A stretch of DNA of 64,000 nucleotides from Janthinobacterium psychrotolerans (GTDB taxonomy: Bacteria > Pseudomonadota > Gammaproteobacteria > Burkholderiales > Burkholderiaceae_D), in contig NZ_LOCQ01000058.1 of assembly GCF_001677885.1 (NCBI RefSeq), positions 306,560-370,559 on the forward strand. Direction: 5' to 3'. Under the pieces are notes generated by a model. That model was not told the origin of the DNA, made no database searches, and saw only the letters and a list, made by a program, of their open reading frames with translations. The translations under genes and the position numbers were made by a program. Each line of letters begins with the position of its first letter. The first letter of the stretch is position 1. Below are positions 35,532 to 44,219 of this stretch, piece after piece.

Positions 35532-36637
35532 GCGTGGTTGCTGGCAACGTAGCGCGCACGCAAGCGCATGAACGGCGTTTCCACCAGTTGATATAGCAGC
35601 CAGCCGGCGCCGATGCTGGCCAAGATCATCACCGCCACCGCCGGCAAGCTGTCCGGCGCATAGCCCTGGCGCTGCAAGATGGGACTGAGCAAGATGCACA
35701 GCTGCTTGTGCAGCAAGTAAATCGCATACGACCACAAGGCGAGGCTGGCCGCGCCCGGCACGCGCCATTGATATAGCGCACTACCCGGACTCATGGCCGC
35801 CAGCAGCAGCAGGCTGAAGCTCGCCGCCAGCGCCGGGTAGCCGAGCACGGTCACCCAGTAATCATAGTGATGATGAAAAAACAGCGTCAGCATCACGGCC
35901 GCACCCGCCAGGCCGGCCGCCAGCGTGCGGTTGCCGCAGGAGGTGATGCGGCGCCAGGTGGCCGGATGATAGTTTTTCAATAGCGCCAGCGCCACGCCCG
36001 CCACCAGCTCGTCGAAGCGGCACCACGACGCATAATAGATATATTTGTAGTAGCCCATGCCACCGCGCGGCACTTGCACATATTCATCCCATATATAGGC
36101 ACGCACCAGCATGCCGGCCGCGAAGCTGGCGGCCACCGCGATCCACGCCCACAGCAGGGATTTGCGGCAGGCGGCGATCACCAGCGCCACGGCCGGCAGC
36201 AGCACATAGAATTGCTCTTCCACGCACAGCGACCAGGCATGCGAGAAGGCCGTGCCCGGCGTCAGGTTGATATTCTGCGTAAAGGTAAGAAATTTCCACA
36301 AAGGCAGTAGCGCATAGTCGCCCTGGAAGGCCGGCCACAAATAATACAGCGCCAGCACAAAGTAGAAGTTAGGCAAGGTACGCAGAAAGCGTCGCGCATA
36401 GAAATGCGGCAGCGAAAAGCCCTGGCTGCTGCGCAGCGCTGAAAAGATCTGGTTGCCGATCAGGTAGCCGCTCAAGGCAAAAAACAGGTCGACGCCGGTC
36501 CAGCCTACCTGCCCCCAGAAACCGAACACCCCGGTGCTGACGAACAGCTCGTAATGATTGGCAAAGACCAGCACGATGGCCAGCGCGCGCAAGGTGTCGA
36601 GACCATATAAACGGGGAGCAAAACCTGAACGTGACAT
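35528..36637 (-). CDS. Membrane acyltransferase, Acyl_transf_3 (OafA/NodX) family
   Basis: About 369 residues from MSRSGFAPRLYG (36637). The family hallmark is present near the N-terminus, LDTLRALAIVLVFANHYELF, with the proposed catalytic His, followed by GWTGVDLFFALSGYLIGNQ. Around ten hydrophobic helices follow. Such proteins O-acylate surface sugars such as LPS O-antigen, exopolysaccharide or antibiotic precursors. No sugar biosynthesis genes are near, so the substrate is unknown. Confidence 0.88.
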   Translation of the reverse strand: MSRSGFAPRLYGLDTLRALAIVLVFANHYELFVSTGVFGFWGQVGWTGVDLFFALSGYLIGNQIFSALRSSQGFSLPHFYARRFLRTLPNFYFVLALYYLWPAFQGDYALLPLWKFLTFTQNINLTPGTAFSHAWSLCVEEQFYVLLPAVALVIAACRKSLLWAWIAVAASFAAGMLVRAYIWDEYVQVPRGGMGYYKYIYYASWCRFDELVAGVALALLKNYHPATWRRITSCGNRTLAAGLAGAAVMLTLFFHHHYDYWVTVLGYPALAASFSLLLLAAMSPGSALYQWRVPGAASLALWSYAIYLLHKQLCILLSPILQRQGYAPDSLPAVAVMILASIGAGWLLYQLVETPFMRLRARYVASNHA

Positions 36638-36768
36638 AAGCGAGGGGATAAAAAGAAACAATGGCGCCGATCATGCCACGCAGCGTGCCGGCCTGGCCAG
36701 ATTTTTACGGGCTTGCGCGGCGAATGCCGCTAGAATATGGCGACCCGTTTTTTCACCATAGGATGACC

Positions 36769-37722
36769 ATGAGCAGCGCACTCCACTTCAGATCCATCAA
36801 CTATACGGGCCAGGGCAGCGGCCCGCGCCTGATCGTGACCGGCGCCGTGCACGGCAATGAAACCTGCGGCACCAAGGGCATACAGCGCGTGATGGCGGAA
36901 ATCGACAGCGGAGCGCTGGCCATCCTGGCCGGCAGCGTGACTTTTGTGCCGATCACCAATCCGCTGGCCTACGCCAAGGGCGTGCGCAGCGGCGACCGCA
37001 ACCTGAACCGCAACCTGTTCCCCAACGACAAGCCGCAAGACTTCGAAGACCGCATCGCCAATTGGCTGTGCCCGCTGCTGGGCCAGCACGACGTGCTGCT
37101 GGACCTGCATTCATTTAATGCCGACAGCCAGCCCTTCGTGATGGTCGGTCCGCGCAACAACGACGGGCCGCTGCAGCCGTTCCAACATGAAGAGAAGGAA
37201 CGCGCGCTGGCGCGCCGCCTGGGCGTGCGCCGCTTTGTCGATGGCTGGCTGCAAACCTATGGCGCCGGCGTGCAGCGCCGCCTGGCCGGCAGCGACCAGG
37301 TCGGCCTGGTGTTGCGCTACGGTGTGGGCACCACCGAATACATGCGCTCGACAGGCGGCTATGCGCTGACCCTGGAATGCGGCCAGCATGCCGACCCGGG
37401 CGCGCCCGATGTCGCCTACCGCGCCATCATCAATACTTTGGCGTTCCTCGGCTTTATCGACGCGCCGCAGCCGGCGCCGATAGACGACGCCGACATGGAA
37501 GCGCTGAACATGGTGGTGGTGCACGACAAGCTCGACGCCAACGACCGCTTCATCAGGACCTGGTCCAGCTTTGACACCGTCAAGCAAGGCGAACAGATCG
37601 GCGTGCGCGCGGACGGTACGCCGGTAACGGCCGAGTTCGATGCCTACATCCTGTTCCCGGATGTCAACGCGGCAGCCAATGCCGAGTGGTACTACCTGGC
37701 GCGCGTCAGCCCGAGCTTCTGA
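36769..37722 (+). CDS. Succinylglutamate desuccinylase/aspartoacylase-family zinc enzyme
   Basis: A 317-residue M14-like carboxypeptidase-fold enzyme (ATG 36763 is two codons earlier and also possible; AGGA precedes both). Zinc ligands are visible in GAVHGNETCGTKG (H-x-x-E) and LLDLHSFN (second His), and the family substrate residue motif is in GDRNLNRNLFP. A catalytic Glu is likely in YALTLECGQHADP. These enzymes remove acyl groups from N-acyl amino acids. There is no ast cluster around, so arginine catabolism is not implied. Confidence 0.85.
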   Translation: MSSALHFRSINYTGQGSGPRLIVTGAVHGNETCGTKGIQRVMAEIDSGALAILAGSVTFVPITNPLAYAKGVRSGDRNLNRNLFPNDKPQDFEDRIANWLCPLLGQHDVLLDLHSFNADSQPFVMVGPRNNDGPLQPFQHEEKERALARRLGVRRFVDGWLQTYGAGVQRRLAGSDQVGLVLRYGVGTTEYMRSTGGYALTLECGQHADPGAPDVAYRAIINTLAFLGFIDAPQPAPIDDADMEALNMVVVHDKLDANDRFIRTWSSFDTVKQGEQIGVRADGTPVTAEFDAYILFPDVNAAANAEWYYLARVSPSF

Positions 37723-37749
37723 TACGACACGCAAGGCACTGCAGGCTCC

Positions 37750-38577
37750 TCAGGCAGGAGCCTGCTTCGGATAATACAGCTCGTAGTACCAGGCATACGA
37801 TTGTTCGATCTGCTGCTGGATGCGGGGCGGGATGACATGGCGTTTCGGCTTGACGATGCTGCGCGCCTGCACGTGCGTGTATTTCATCCGGTAATGGCTG
37901 TCGCTTTCGCGCACCCCCACCGCCAGGTTGGCGGGATCGATCTCGAACGGTGCCAGCCCCAGCCAGGCATACAGGTGCGACATGCACGCCACCGGCTGCT
38001 CGAGCAGGTCTTCGAAGCGCACGAAATACAGCCGCTGCTGCACTGCCAGCGGCAGGTCGATCACGGCATGGATGGACGTCAGCGGCGCGCCGATGGTGCG
38101 GTCCTTGGCAAACAGCATGTCGGCGCGGCCCAGGCGGTCGAAATCGGCCAGGTGGTCGATAAAATCGAGCAGGATGGTACGCTGGTGCTGCGCCTCGATC
38201 GAACCGTAGATCTGTCCCAGCTCGCGCACGCAGACCACCAGCCTGGCTTCCGGCGCCAGTGTGAGCAGCAGTTCGACCGCCTGCAGCCAGCCACGGTTCT
38301 TGTCAACCACGGCCTGCTTGCCGCAGTCCTGGTACCAGCCGCGCAAATAGCCGCGCATCGCCGATTCCAGGTGACCGTAACTCGAGGCGAATGACTGGTC
38401 CAGCTGCGACAGGAAAAACTGGTCATCGCTGACCATGCGCCGCATGCCGTGCAAGGTGTTGCACAACGGGGAACTGCTTCCTTCGCAATACAGATCGGGA
38501 TGTTGCGCCAGCAACTGGCAGACCAGGGTGGAGCCGGCGCGCGGCAAGCCGGCCACGCCGATAAAATCAGGCACCAT
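37750..38577 (-). CDS. Sulfotransferase-family protein
   Basis: About 275 residues from MVPDFIGVAGLPRAGST (38577; ATG 38586 is three codons longer but too close to its ribosome site). The N-terminal GLPRAGSTLVCQLLAQHP is the PAPS 5'-phosphosulfate loop of Sulfotransfer_1/3 families, and PEARLVVCVRELGQIYGSIEAQ corresponds to the 3'-phosphate-binding region. The acceptor is unknown. It stands alone between two unrelated genes. Confidence 0.82.
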   Translation of the reverse strand: MVPDFIGVAGLPRAGSTLVCQLLAQHPDLYCEGSSSPLCNTLHGMRRMVSDDQFFLSQLDQSFASSYGHLESAMRGYLRGWYQDCGKQAVVDKNRGWLQAVELLLTLAPEARLVVCVRELGQIYGSIEAQHQRTILLDFIDHLADFDRLGRADMLFAKDRTIGAPLTSIHAVIDLPLAVQQRLYFVRFEDLLEQPVACMSHLYAWLGLAPFEIDPANLAVGVRESDSHYRMKYTHVQARSIVKPKRHVIPPRIQQQIEQSYAWYYELYYPKQAPA

Positions 38578-38707
38578 GAGATTCATCTCCAGGTATTAAT
38601 GCAGGCTCAATGCCCGACGGACGTTGAAAACAGATTGATCACCAGCAGGTTTTGCTTGAACCAGAACCAGCCGTAGGCGGAGATCGATACAGGCGTTCTG
38701 GCAGGGC

Positions 38708-39028
38708 TTAATGGGAGCTGAGCAGTTTCAGGCCGAGGATGCCGCAGACGATCAGCGCGATGCAGGCGATGCGCGCCGCACCGGCCGGCTCGCCCAGCAC
38801 CATCATGCCGAAGATGGCGGTGCCAACGGTGCCGATGCCGGTCCAGACTGCATATGCCGTGCCCAGCGGCAAGGTGCGCAAGGCCAGGCCCAGCATCAGT
38901 ATGCTGCCCAGCATGGCGGCCAGGGTCAGCGCGGACGGCAGCCAGCGGGTAAAGCCGGCGCTGTATTTCAAGCCGATGGCCCAGGCCACTTCCAGCAAGC
39001 CGGCCAGTACCAGGATAAACCAGGACAT
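38708..39028 (-). CDS. gdx: Guanidinium exporter Gdx (SugE), SMR family
   Basis: A 106-residue four-helix inner-membrane protein that works as a dual-topology dimer. The conserved Glu of the transport site is in [19 protein letters not shown], and [19 protein letters not shown] is typical of the SugE/Gdx branch rather than EmrE. Members of this branch export guanidinium in exchange for protons. A guanidine-II riboswitch lies directly before the start codon, which fixes the assignment to guanidinium export rather than general drug efflux. Confidence 0.95.
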   Translation of the reverse strand: MSWFILVLAGLLEVAWAIGLKYSAGFTRWLPSALTLAAMLGSILMLGLALRTLPLGTAYAVWTGIGTVGTAIFGMMVLGEPAGAARIACIALIVCGILGLKLLSSH

Positions 39029-39034
39029 AGTGTA

Positions 39035-39096
39035 CTCCTGAAGGCGGCGGGGTCGTCCCCGCCATCAGCCCCATCATCACGCGGGGTCGTCCCCAC
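39035..39096 (-). promoter_or_regulatory. Guanidine-II (mini-ykkC) riboswitch
   Basis: On the RNA (minus strand) two short hairpins with ACGA tetraloops follow each other: GUGGGG-ACGA-CCCCGC (39096-39081) and GGCGGGG-ACGA-CCCCGCC (39063-39046), with a 17-base linker. This is the full signature of the class: two G/C stems with ACGR loops that dimerise around guanidinium. The ribosome site CAGGAG (39035-39040) lies just after the second hairpin and six bases before the gdx start, so the likely control is exposure of that site when ligand binds. Confidence 0.92.
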
Positions 39097-39245
39097 CGGA
39101 GCAAAAAAAGTGCCGGAAGTATAGCATCGGTGCGAGAAATTCCCCAACGCCGCACCCAGTTGGTAGTGTTGTTCCAAGTAAAAATATTCCCCTTTGCCGC
39201 TACTTGCCCGATAATCAATTCTTTCATACAGACTCCGGAGTAATC

Positions 39246-39605
39246 ATGTTGATGCTGGCCCAGATCCTTACCGCCCTGATCCTGCTGCTGCACGTGTATA
39301 TCGTGCTGCTCGAAACCGTGCTGTTCGACCGCCGCGGGCGCAAGGTGTTTGGCCTCAGCAAGGAAAAAGCCGAGATCGTGCGCGCCGGCATGTCCAACCA
39401 GGGCTGCTACAACGGCTTTCTGGTCGCCGCGCTGGCCGTCGGCTTCCTGCACCCCGACACCGCGATTGCCCACGCGTTTACCATCTATGGCCTGGCCTGC
39501 ATCGCGGTCGCCGGCATATGGGGCGCGGCCACCGTCAAGAAGAGCATCCTCTACCTGCAGACCGTACCGGCCGTGGCCGCCCTGCTGCTGTTCCACTTCG
39601 CCTGA
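39246..39605 (+). CDS. DUF1304 small membrane protein
   Basis: A 119-residue protein of the DUF1304 family with four hydrophobic helices: LAQILTALILLLHVYIVLLETVLF, then NQGCYNGFLVAALAVGFL, AFTIYGLACIAVAGIWGAAT and a last helix. The first helix with its Glu and the motif MSNQGCYNGFLA-like are characteristic. ATG 39246 has GGAG before it. The function of the family is unknown. Confidence 0.85.
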   Translation: MLMLAQILTALILLLHVYIVLLETVLFDRRGRKVFGLSKEKAEIVRAGMSNQGCYNGFLVAALAVGFLHPDTAIAHAFTIYGLACIAVAGIWGAATVKKSILYLQTVPAVAALLLFHFA

Positions 39606-39685
39606 CGCAATCGGGCACGCGCATACCGCATTTGGGTGATGTCTCAAAAGAACATGTCCGATACACTAGCCCCGTAGCACCGAGA

Positions 39686-39708
39686 CCACCATGCCCATGC
39701 CATGGTGG
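39686..39708. promoter_or_regulatory. Inverted repeat before the LuxR-type regulator gene
   Basis: CCACCATG (39686-39693) and CATGGTGG (39701-39708) are perfect 8-base arms around CCCATGC, 106 bases before the regulator start. It may be an operator or an RNA hairpin of the preceding transcript. Confidence 0.4.
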
Positions 39709-39813
39709 CGACAAATGACGACAGGGGAAGCAAGACCAGTCGAACAGACTGGCTGAAACAAAGCTGAACCAGTCGTGGGCAAGACGCCAGCGGCTTGCCT
39801 GAACGGATATACC

Positions 39814-40986
39814 ATGACACCATCGCTGCACCAGGCCAGCCAGACGCTGACGACACTGATCTATGAAGCGGCTACGCGCTACACTGGCTGGCAAGATTTC
39901 CTGACAGCATTTTCCGTTCACATGGGCTCGCATGCAGGCATGATCTGGGCGCATGACTTCAACAATCAATCCGTCGATATCCATCTGCCCGGTTCGGGCC
40001 TGGCGGCCACCTGGGGCTTCACACCGCAAGCCATGGCAAGCTTTGCCAGCTATTACGGCACGCGCAATGTGTGGCTGGAAAATCCGGCCCTGCACCGTGA
40101 AGGGGCGATTGTCACGGGCTCCATGCTGTTTCCTGACTACCACCTGAAAAAGACCGAATACTGGACTGACTGGCTGCGCCCGCAAAATATCTTCTATACG
40201 GCGGCGGCGATTGTCGAACTGCGCGCCGAGCGTTCGACCAACATTACCGTGGTGCGCGCCGAAAAAGCGGGCAACTACAGCGCCGGCGAATTGGCGCTGG
40301 CCAGGACCTTGATGCCGCACCTGCAAACGGCGTTTGCCCTGCAACGCAAGCTTCGCCGCCTGGAAGTGCTGTCGCAAAGCTCCACCGAGGTCCTGGAGAT
40401 GCTGCCTTTTGGCGTGCTGCTGCTCGACGCTTCCTCATTGCTGCTGTATGCCAACGAACGGGCGCTGGCGATGGCGTCTGCGACACGCCTGCTGCAGTTG
40501 CGTGAAGGCGCTCCCCTGTACTGTCCGCGTGAAGCGGACAATGGTGCGCTGCGCCGCACCTTGCACCAGGCCGCACAGACCGGCACCGCGGCAGATGGCG
40601 GACCGGGCGGCGTACTGACCTTGCAGGGACTGACAGGTGAACGGTTGCGCCTGCGGGTGACGCCCATGCCATCGTGGCACGCGCCGTTTGGCTCGGCCAG
40701 CGCGATTGCCGTGTTCATAAATGACGGCAACAACCTGACCACCTCACTGCTCGATACCTTGCGCCACTTCTATGGCATGACCGTGGCCGAAGCACGCCTG
40801 ACGGAGGCGCTGGTCAACGGCTACTCGCTGCAGGAATATGCCACGCGCCAGGAGATCTCCATCCATACGGCACGCACGCAGATCAAGACCGCCACCGCCA
40901 AGGCAGGCGCCCAGCGACAGGTGGACCTGGTACGCATCGTGCTGACCGGCCCGGCCGTGCTGCAGCGCATGGCTCGCCGGGGCTAA
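39814..40986 (+). CDS. LuxR-type HTH transcriptional regulator, 390 residues
   Basis: The start is ATG 39814 (MTPSLHQASQTL). The protein has no receiver domain; an N-terminal ligand-like part (1-190) is followed by a PAS-like segment (about 200-310, VLEMLPFGVLLLDASSLLLYANERALAMAS), and the C-terminal HTH at about 320-385 (HFYGMTVAEARLTEALVNGYSLQEYATRQEISIHTARTQIKTATAKAG). It is not an AHL receptor of the LuxR/LasR kind. Targets are unknown. The arsR-like gene downstream is on the same strand but has its own operator-like site. Confidence 0.82.
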   Translation: MTPSLHQASQTLTTLIYEAATRYTGWQDFLTAFSVHMGSHAGMIWAHDFNNQSVDIHLPGSGLAATWGFTPQAMASFASYYGTRNVWLENPALHREGAIVTGSMLFPDYHLKKTEYWTDWLRPQNIFYTAAAIVELRAERSTNITVVRAEKAGNYSAGELALARTLMPHLQTAFALQRKLRRLEVLSQSSTEVLEMLPFGVLLLDASSLLLYANERALAMASATRLLQLREGAPLYCPREADNGALRRTLHQAAQTGTAADGGPGGVLTLQGLTGERLRLRVTPMPSWHAPFGSASAIAVFINDGNNLTTSLLDTLRHFYGMTVAEARLTEALVNGYSLQEYATRQEISIHTARTQIKTATAKAGAQRQVDLVRIVLTGPAVLQRMARRG

Positions 40987-41035
40987 GCCGACGCCGGGCG
41001 GGCATGCGCAAGACGATGGCAAGCACGACTTTCAC

Positions 41036-41059
41036 TTATATCGTAATATGGCGATATTG
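41036..41059. promoter_or_regulatory. Palindromic operator before the ArsR-type gene
   Basis: ATATCG (41038-41043) and CGATAT (41052-41057) are perfect arms eight bases apart, ending 27 bases before the regulator start. AT-rich dyads in this position are typical autoregulatory ArsR/SmtB sites. Confidence 0.6.
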
Positions 41060-41084
41060 AAATCCGGACAATCCGATAGACACC

Positions 41085-41381
41085 ATGGATATAGACGCCA
41101 TCCACAAGGCGCTGGCCAACCCCGTGCGGCGGCAGATACTGCAATGGCTGAAGCAGCCGGAACAGCATTTCGCCGAGCAATCGCTGCCGCTGGAGCTCGG
41201 TGTTTGCGCCGGCCTGATCGACCGCCAGCTTGGCCTGTCGCAATCGACGGTGTCGGCGCACCTGGCCACCTTGCACAAGGCCGGCCTGGTATCGACCACC
41301 AAGGTCGGACAATGGAGTTTTTTCAAGCGCGATGAAGCGACCATCCAGGCGTTTCTTGCGTATATGCAGCAAGGTTTGTAA
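41085..41381 (+). CDS. ArsR-family transcriptional regulator
   Basis: A 98-residue winged-helix protein: MDIDAIHKALANPVRRQILQWLKQPE, then QLGLSQSTVSAHLATLHKAGLVSTTKVGQWSFFKRDE (recognition helix and wing). A single Cys (residue about 47, ELGVCAGLID) precedes the recognition helix; no CxC metal site is present. With an Old Yellow Enzyme gene 58 bases downstream, the Cys may sense quinones or other electrophiles, as in some ArsR-type repressors; this is inference. Confidence 0.88.
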   Translation: MDIDAIHKALANPVRRQILQWLKQPEQHFAEQSLPLELGVCAGLIDRQLGLSQSTVSAHLATLHKAGLVSTTKVGQWSFFKRDEATIQAFLAYMQQGL

Positions 41382-41439
41382 GCACGATCCATCACACGAT
41401 AACAGCCGCCCTGCGGCGATCCTACAGAAAGCATACGAT

Positions 41440-42495
41440 ATGAGCACCTTGTTTGATCCCATCACCATTGGCAGCCTGCAACTGAAAAACCGCGTCATCA
41501 TGGCGCCGCTGACGCGTTCGCGCGCCAACAACCCAGGCCGCGTGCCCAACGAACTGATGGCCGAATACTATGTGCAGCGCGCCTCTGCCGGCCTGATCAT
41601 TTCCGAAGCGACCGCCGTCACGCCACAGGGCGTGGGCTACGCCGACACGCCGGGCATCTGGTCCGATGAGCAGGTGGCAGGCTGGAAAAAAATCACCGAT
41701 GACGTGCACGCGGCCGGCGGCAAGATCGTGCTGCAACTGTGGCATGTGGGCCGCATCTCCGCTCCGCTGTTCCTGGACGGCGACCTGCCCGTGGCGCCGA
41801 GCGCCATCAAGCCGGCAGGCCATGTCAGCCTGGTGCGCCCGGTGCAGGAATACGTAACGCCACGCGCGCTGGATACCGAAGAAATCCCCGGCATCGTTGC
41901 CGCCTACCGCAAAGGCGCCGAAAACGCCAAGCAAGCCGGCTTTGACGGCGTGGAAGTGCACGGCGCCAACGGCTACCTGCTCGACCAGTTCCTGCAAGAC
42001 AGCACCAACCAGCGCAGCGACAACTATGGCGGATCGATCGAAAACCGCGCCCGCCTGATGCTGGAAGTGACCGACGCCTGCATCGACGTGTGGGGCGCCG
42101 ACAAGGTCGGCATGCACCTGGCGCCACGCCGCGATTCGCACGACGTGGGCGACTCCACGCCGCGCGAGACCTTCGGCTACGTGGCGCGCGAACTGGGCAA
42201 GCGCGGCATCGCCTTTATCTGCGCGCGCGAAGCCCTCGGTGACGACCGCCTCGGTCCTTACCTGAAAGAACAGTTCGGCGGCGTGTACATCGCCAACGAA
42301 AAAATGGACAAGGCGGCCGCCCAGGCGCTGCTGGACAAGGGCGAGGCCGACGCGGTGGCCTTCGGCCTGTGGTTCATCGCCAATCCGGACCTGCCGATCC
42401 GCCTGCGCACCGATGCAGCGCTGAACGAGCTCAATCCGGCCACCATCTATGCACCAGGCAACACCGGCTATACCGACTATCCGGCCCTGGCCTGA
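41440..42495 (+). CDS. Old Yellow Enzyme family alkene reductase
   Basis: A 351-residue FMN-dependent TIM-barrel enzyme like NemA/XenB. ATG 41440 (MSTLFDPITIGSLQLKNRVIMAPLTRSRA) is the expected start. Catalytic residues are seen in VEVHGANGYLLDQFLQDSTNQRSDNYGGS (His and Asn that bind the substrate carbonyl) and the FMN-binding GLWFIANPDLPIRL. It reduces activated C=C bonds, nitro esters and N-ethylmaleimide-like compounds using NAD(P)H. Being next to an ArsR-type regulator suggests induction by electrophiles. Confidence 0.93.
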   Translation: MSTLFDPITIGSLQLKNRVIMAPLTRSRANNPGRVPNELMAEYYVQRASAGLIISEATAVTPQGVGYADTPGIWSDEQVAGWKKITDDVHAAGGKIVLQLWHVGRISAPLFLDGDLPVAPSAIKPAGHVSLVRPVQEYVTPRALDTEEIPGIVAAYRKGAENAKQAGFDGVEVHGANGYLLDQFLQDSTNQRSDNYGGSIENRARLMLEVTDACIDVWGADKVGMHLAPRRDSHDVGDSTPRETFGYVARELGKRGIAFICAREALGDDRLGPYLKEQFGGVYIANEKMDKAAAQALLDKGEADAVAFGLWFIANPDLPIRLRTDAALNELNPATIYAPGNTGYTDYPALA

Positions 42496-42531
42496 TAGCT
42501 GCCACGATGTAAAGACGCCGCCGTCACTGTT

Positions 42532-42762
42532 TCAGCAGCGTGGCGGCGTACGCGACGGCGGCGATTGCCGCCGCGCCGCCGAGCTGCTGAGGATGCGGTA
42601 AATGACTTCCGTCGGCACATGGTGCTCTTTCAGGTAGGCCGTGGCAACCGTCCTGCCCAGCACCTTGTGAAATTCCACGCCCTGCTCCACCAGTTGCGCC
42701 GTCGCCGTATCGTTGCGGCTGTTGCCTTCAACGACATCGTCCTTGCTTGATGTGCTATGCAT
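42532..42762 (-). CDS. Small last gene of the fap-like operon
   Basis: A 76-residue soluble protein from ATG 42762, chosen because GGGAGG lies four bases before it; the gene begins 14 bases after the barrel gene's stop codon. The central part (VEQGVEFHKVLGRTVATAYLKEHHVPTEVIYRIL) is a predicted helix pair; the C-terminus is Arg/Ser/Pro-rich. There is no signal peptide. I know no family. Position and spacing argue for co-transcription with the amyloid-like export genes. Confidence 0.6.
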   Translation of the reverse strand: MHSTSSKDDVVEGNSRNDTATAQLVEQGVEFHKVLGRTVATAYLKEHHVPTEVIYRILSSSAARRQSPPSRTPPRC

Positions 42763-42776
42763 CATGCCTCCCATGC

Positions 42777-44147
42777 TTAAAATGTCATCGGCAGCCTGAC
42801 CGACAGCGATACGTCGGGCGTATCACGCGTCAGGCCGGCGCCGACCGAAATATTCAGGGTCCGGTCCCTGGCCAGACGGTACGAATAGCCCATCAGCAAG
42901 GTACCGAGTTGCGTGCGCACGGCGCCGGGCACGACCGTGCCGTTCTGGCGCGTGCGGCCGATGGTGCTGTGGTCATAGCCCAGGCTCAGCGAACCTTTTT
43001 CATTGAGCGCCAGGCCAATGCCGAAATTTACGCCAAAAATCTTTCCCGGTTCGACAGTGCCCAGCGGCTCGCGCAGGCCATCGCGCAGCAGCCGGCTCAC
43101 ATCGTGGCGCTTGAAGCTGTGCAGATAGCTGATACTGCCGAAGAACACGGCCGGGTCGGACGGGAACAGCCAGGTCAGGCTGGGCTGCAAGGAGTAAAAC
43201 CCTGAGCCCGTCGGCAAGTCCAGCGGCAGCCCGGTGCCGGTGGCGTTTTCGCCCACGCAGCGGCGCACGCAATCGGTCACCACGCTGAACGGATCGCGGC
43301 CGGTGCGCGACTTGAAGCGCAGGCCCGCCACGTAATACGATTTGTCGGCGCCGCCGTCGTTGAGCTGGTAGCGCGCCGCCAGTTCCACGTCGCCCAGGCG
43401 CTTGCCGCTGGTGTCGAACACGCGCTCGACGGCGGTTCCTGTGAACAACTCTCGGCTGACGGTGGCGTCCGAACGATAGACATACGGGATGCGCGCCTCG
43501 ACCTCGAAGCGGTTGGTGATGCCGGTGCGGCCGGTCAGCGCCGCCGTAAAGGTATTGCGCTTGACTTCGCGCACGTCGATCAAGCCGATCAGCAGGGCCG
43601 GAATGATGGTGTAGCCGACCAGGGCCACGCGGTTGCTCGATGAATAGCCGAACTGCGCGGACGGTTCGAGCACGAATTTGCCCCTCGGCGTAAGCACGCC
43701 GGGCTGCTCGAAAATCGGCGCGACCTCCGGCGGACGGCTGTCGCGACCCGGTGGACGGCCCACCACCACCGGCCCCGGTGTCGACGGCGGCACGGTTGGC
43801 GCGCTGGCCGCTGCAGGTGCCGCCACTGGCGCGCCACTGTCGGGCGCAGCTTGCTGGAGTGGCCCTTCCTGCAAGCCCAGGCCGCGCTGTTCGCCCAGCC
43901 AGTCGTTGCTCATGGGCGCACCTCCTTGCAAGACATCGATGCGGCGCTGCTGCGCCTGCAAGGTGCCGCGCAGCATGTCGAGCAGGCGGCGCTGCTCGGC
44001 CAGTTGCGCTTTCATGTCTGCCAGCCGTGCCGCCAGCGCCTCCTGGCTGGGGACAGGGACTGTGGCGTCCTGCCCGTGCGCCGCGGCGCTCAGCAGCAAG
44101 GCAGATGCGCCGGCCGCGCCCAAACGCAATAAATGAAGATACCGCAT
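42777..44147 (-). CDS. Outer-membrane beta-barrel protein with coiled-coil head (FapF-like)
   Basis: A 456-residue exported protein. Residues 1-25 are a signal peptide (to AAHGQD). Residues 34-75 form a heptad coiled coil (LAARLADMKAQLAEQRRLLDMLRGTLQAQQRRIDVLQGG). A Pro/Ala linker follows (95-140), and the remaining ~310 residues are alternating beta strands of an outer-membrane barrel (KFVLEPSAQFGYSSSNRVALVGY ... LSVRLPMTF, ending in Phe). Coiled-coil head, linker and barrel are the architecture of FapF, the amyloid-secreting pore of Pseudomonas, and the gene holds the same last-in-operon place. Homology to FapF itself was not tested. Confidence 0.78.
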   Translation of the reverse strand: MRYLHLLRLGAAGASALLLSAAAHGQDATVPVPSQEALAARLADMKAQLAEQRRLLDMLRGTLQAQQRRIDVLQGGAPMSNDWLGEQRGLGLQEGPLQQAAPDSGAPVAAPAAASAPTVPPSTPGPVVVGRPPGRDSRPPEVAPIFEQPGVLTPRGKFVLEPSAQFGYSSSNRVALVGYTIIPALLIGLIDVREVKRNTFTAALTGRTGITNRFEVEARIPYVYRSDATVSRELFTGTAVERVFDTSGKRLGDVELAARYQLNDGGADKSYYVAGLRFKSRTGRDPFSVVTDCVRRCVGENATGTGLPLDLPTGSGFYSLQPSLTWLFPSDPAVFFGSISYLHSFKRHDVSRLLRDGLREPLGTVEPGKIFGVNFGIGLALNEKGSLSLGYDHSTIGRTRQNGTVVPGAVRTQLGTLLMGYSYRLARDRTLNISVGAGLTRDTPDVSLSVRLPMTF

Positions 44148-44219
44148 CGTTACTCCTGTAGGTGAGCCGGACGGAAAGCCCGGCGTGGGTGGTTGCTGCA
44201 GCGTTTCGACGTGAATTCC

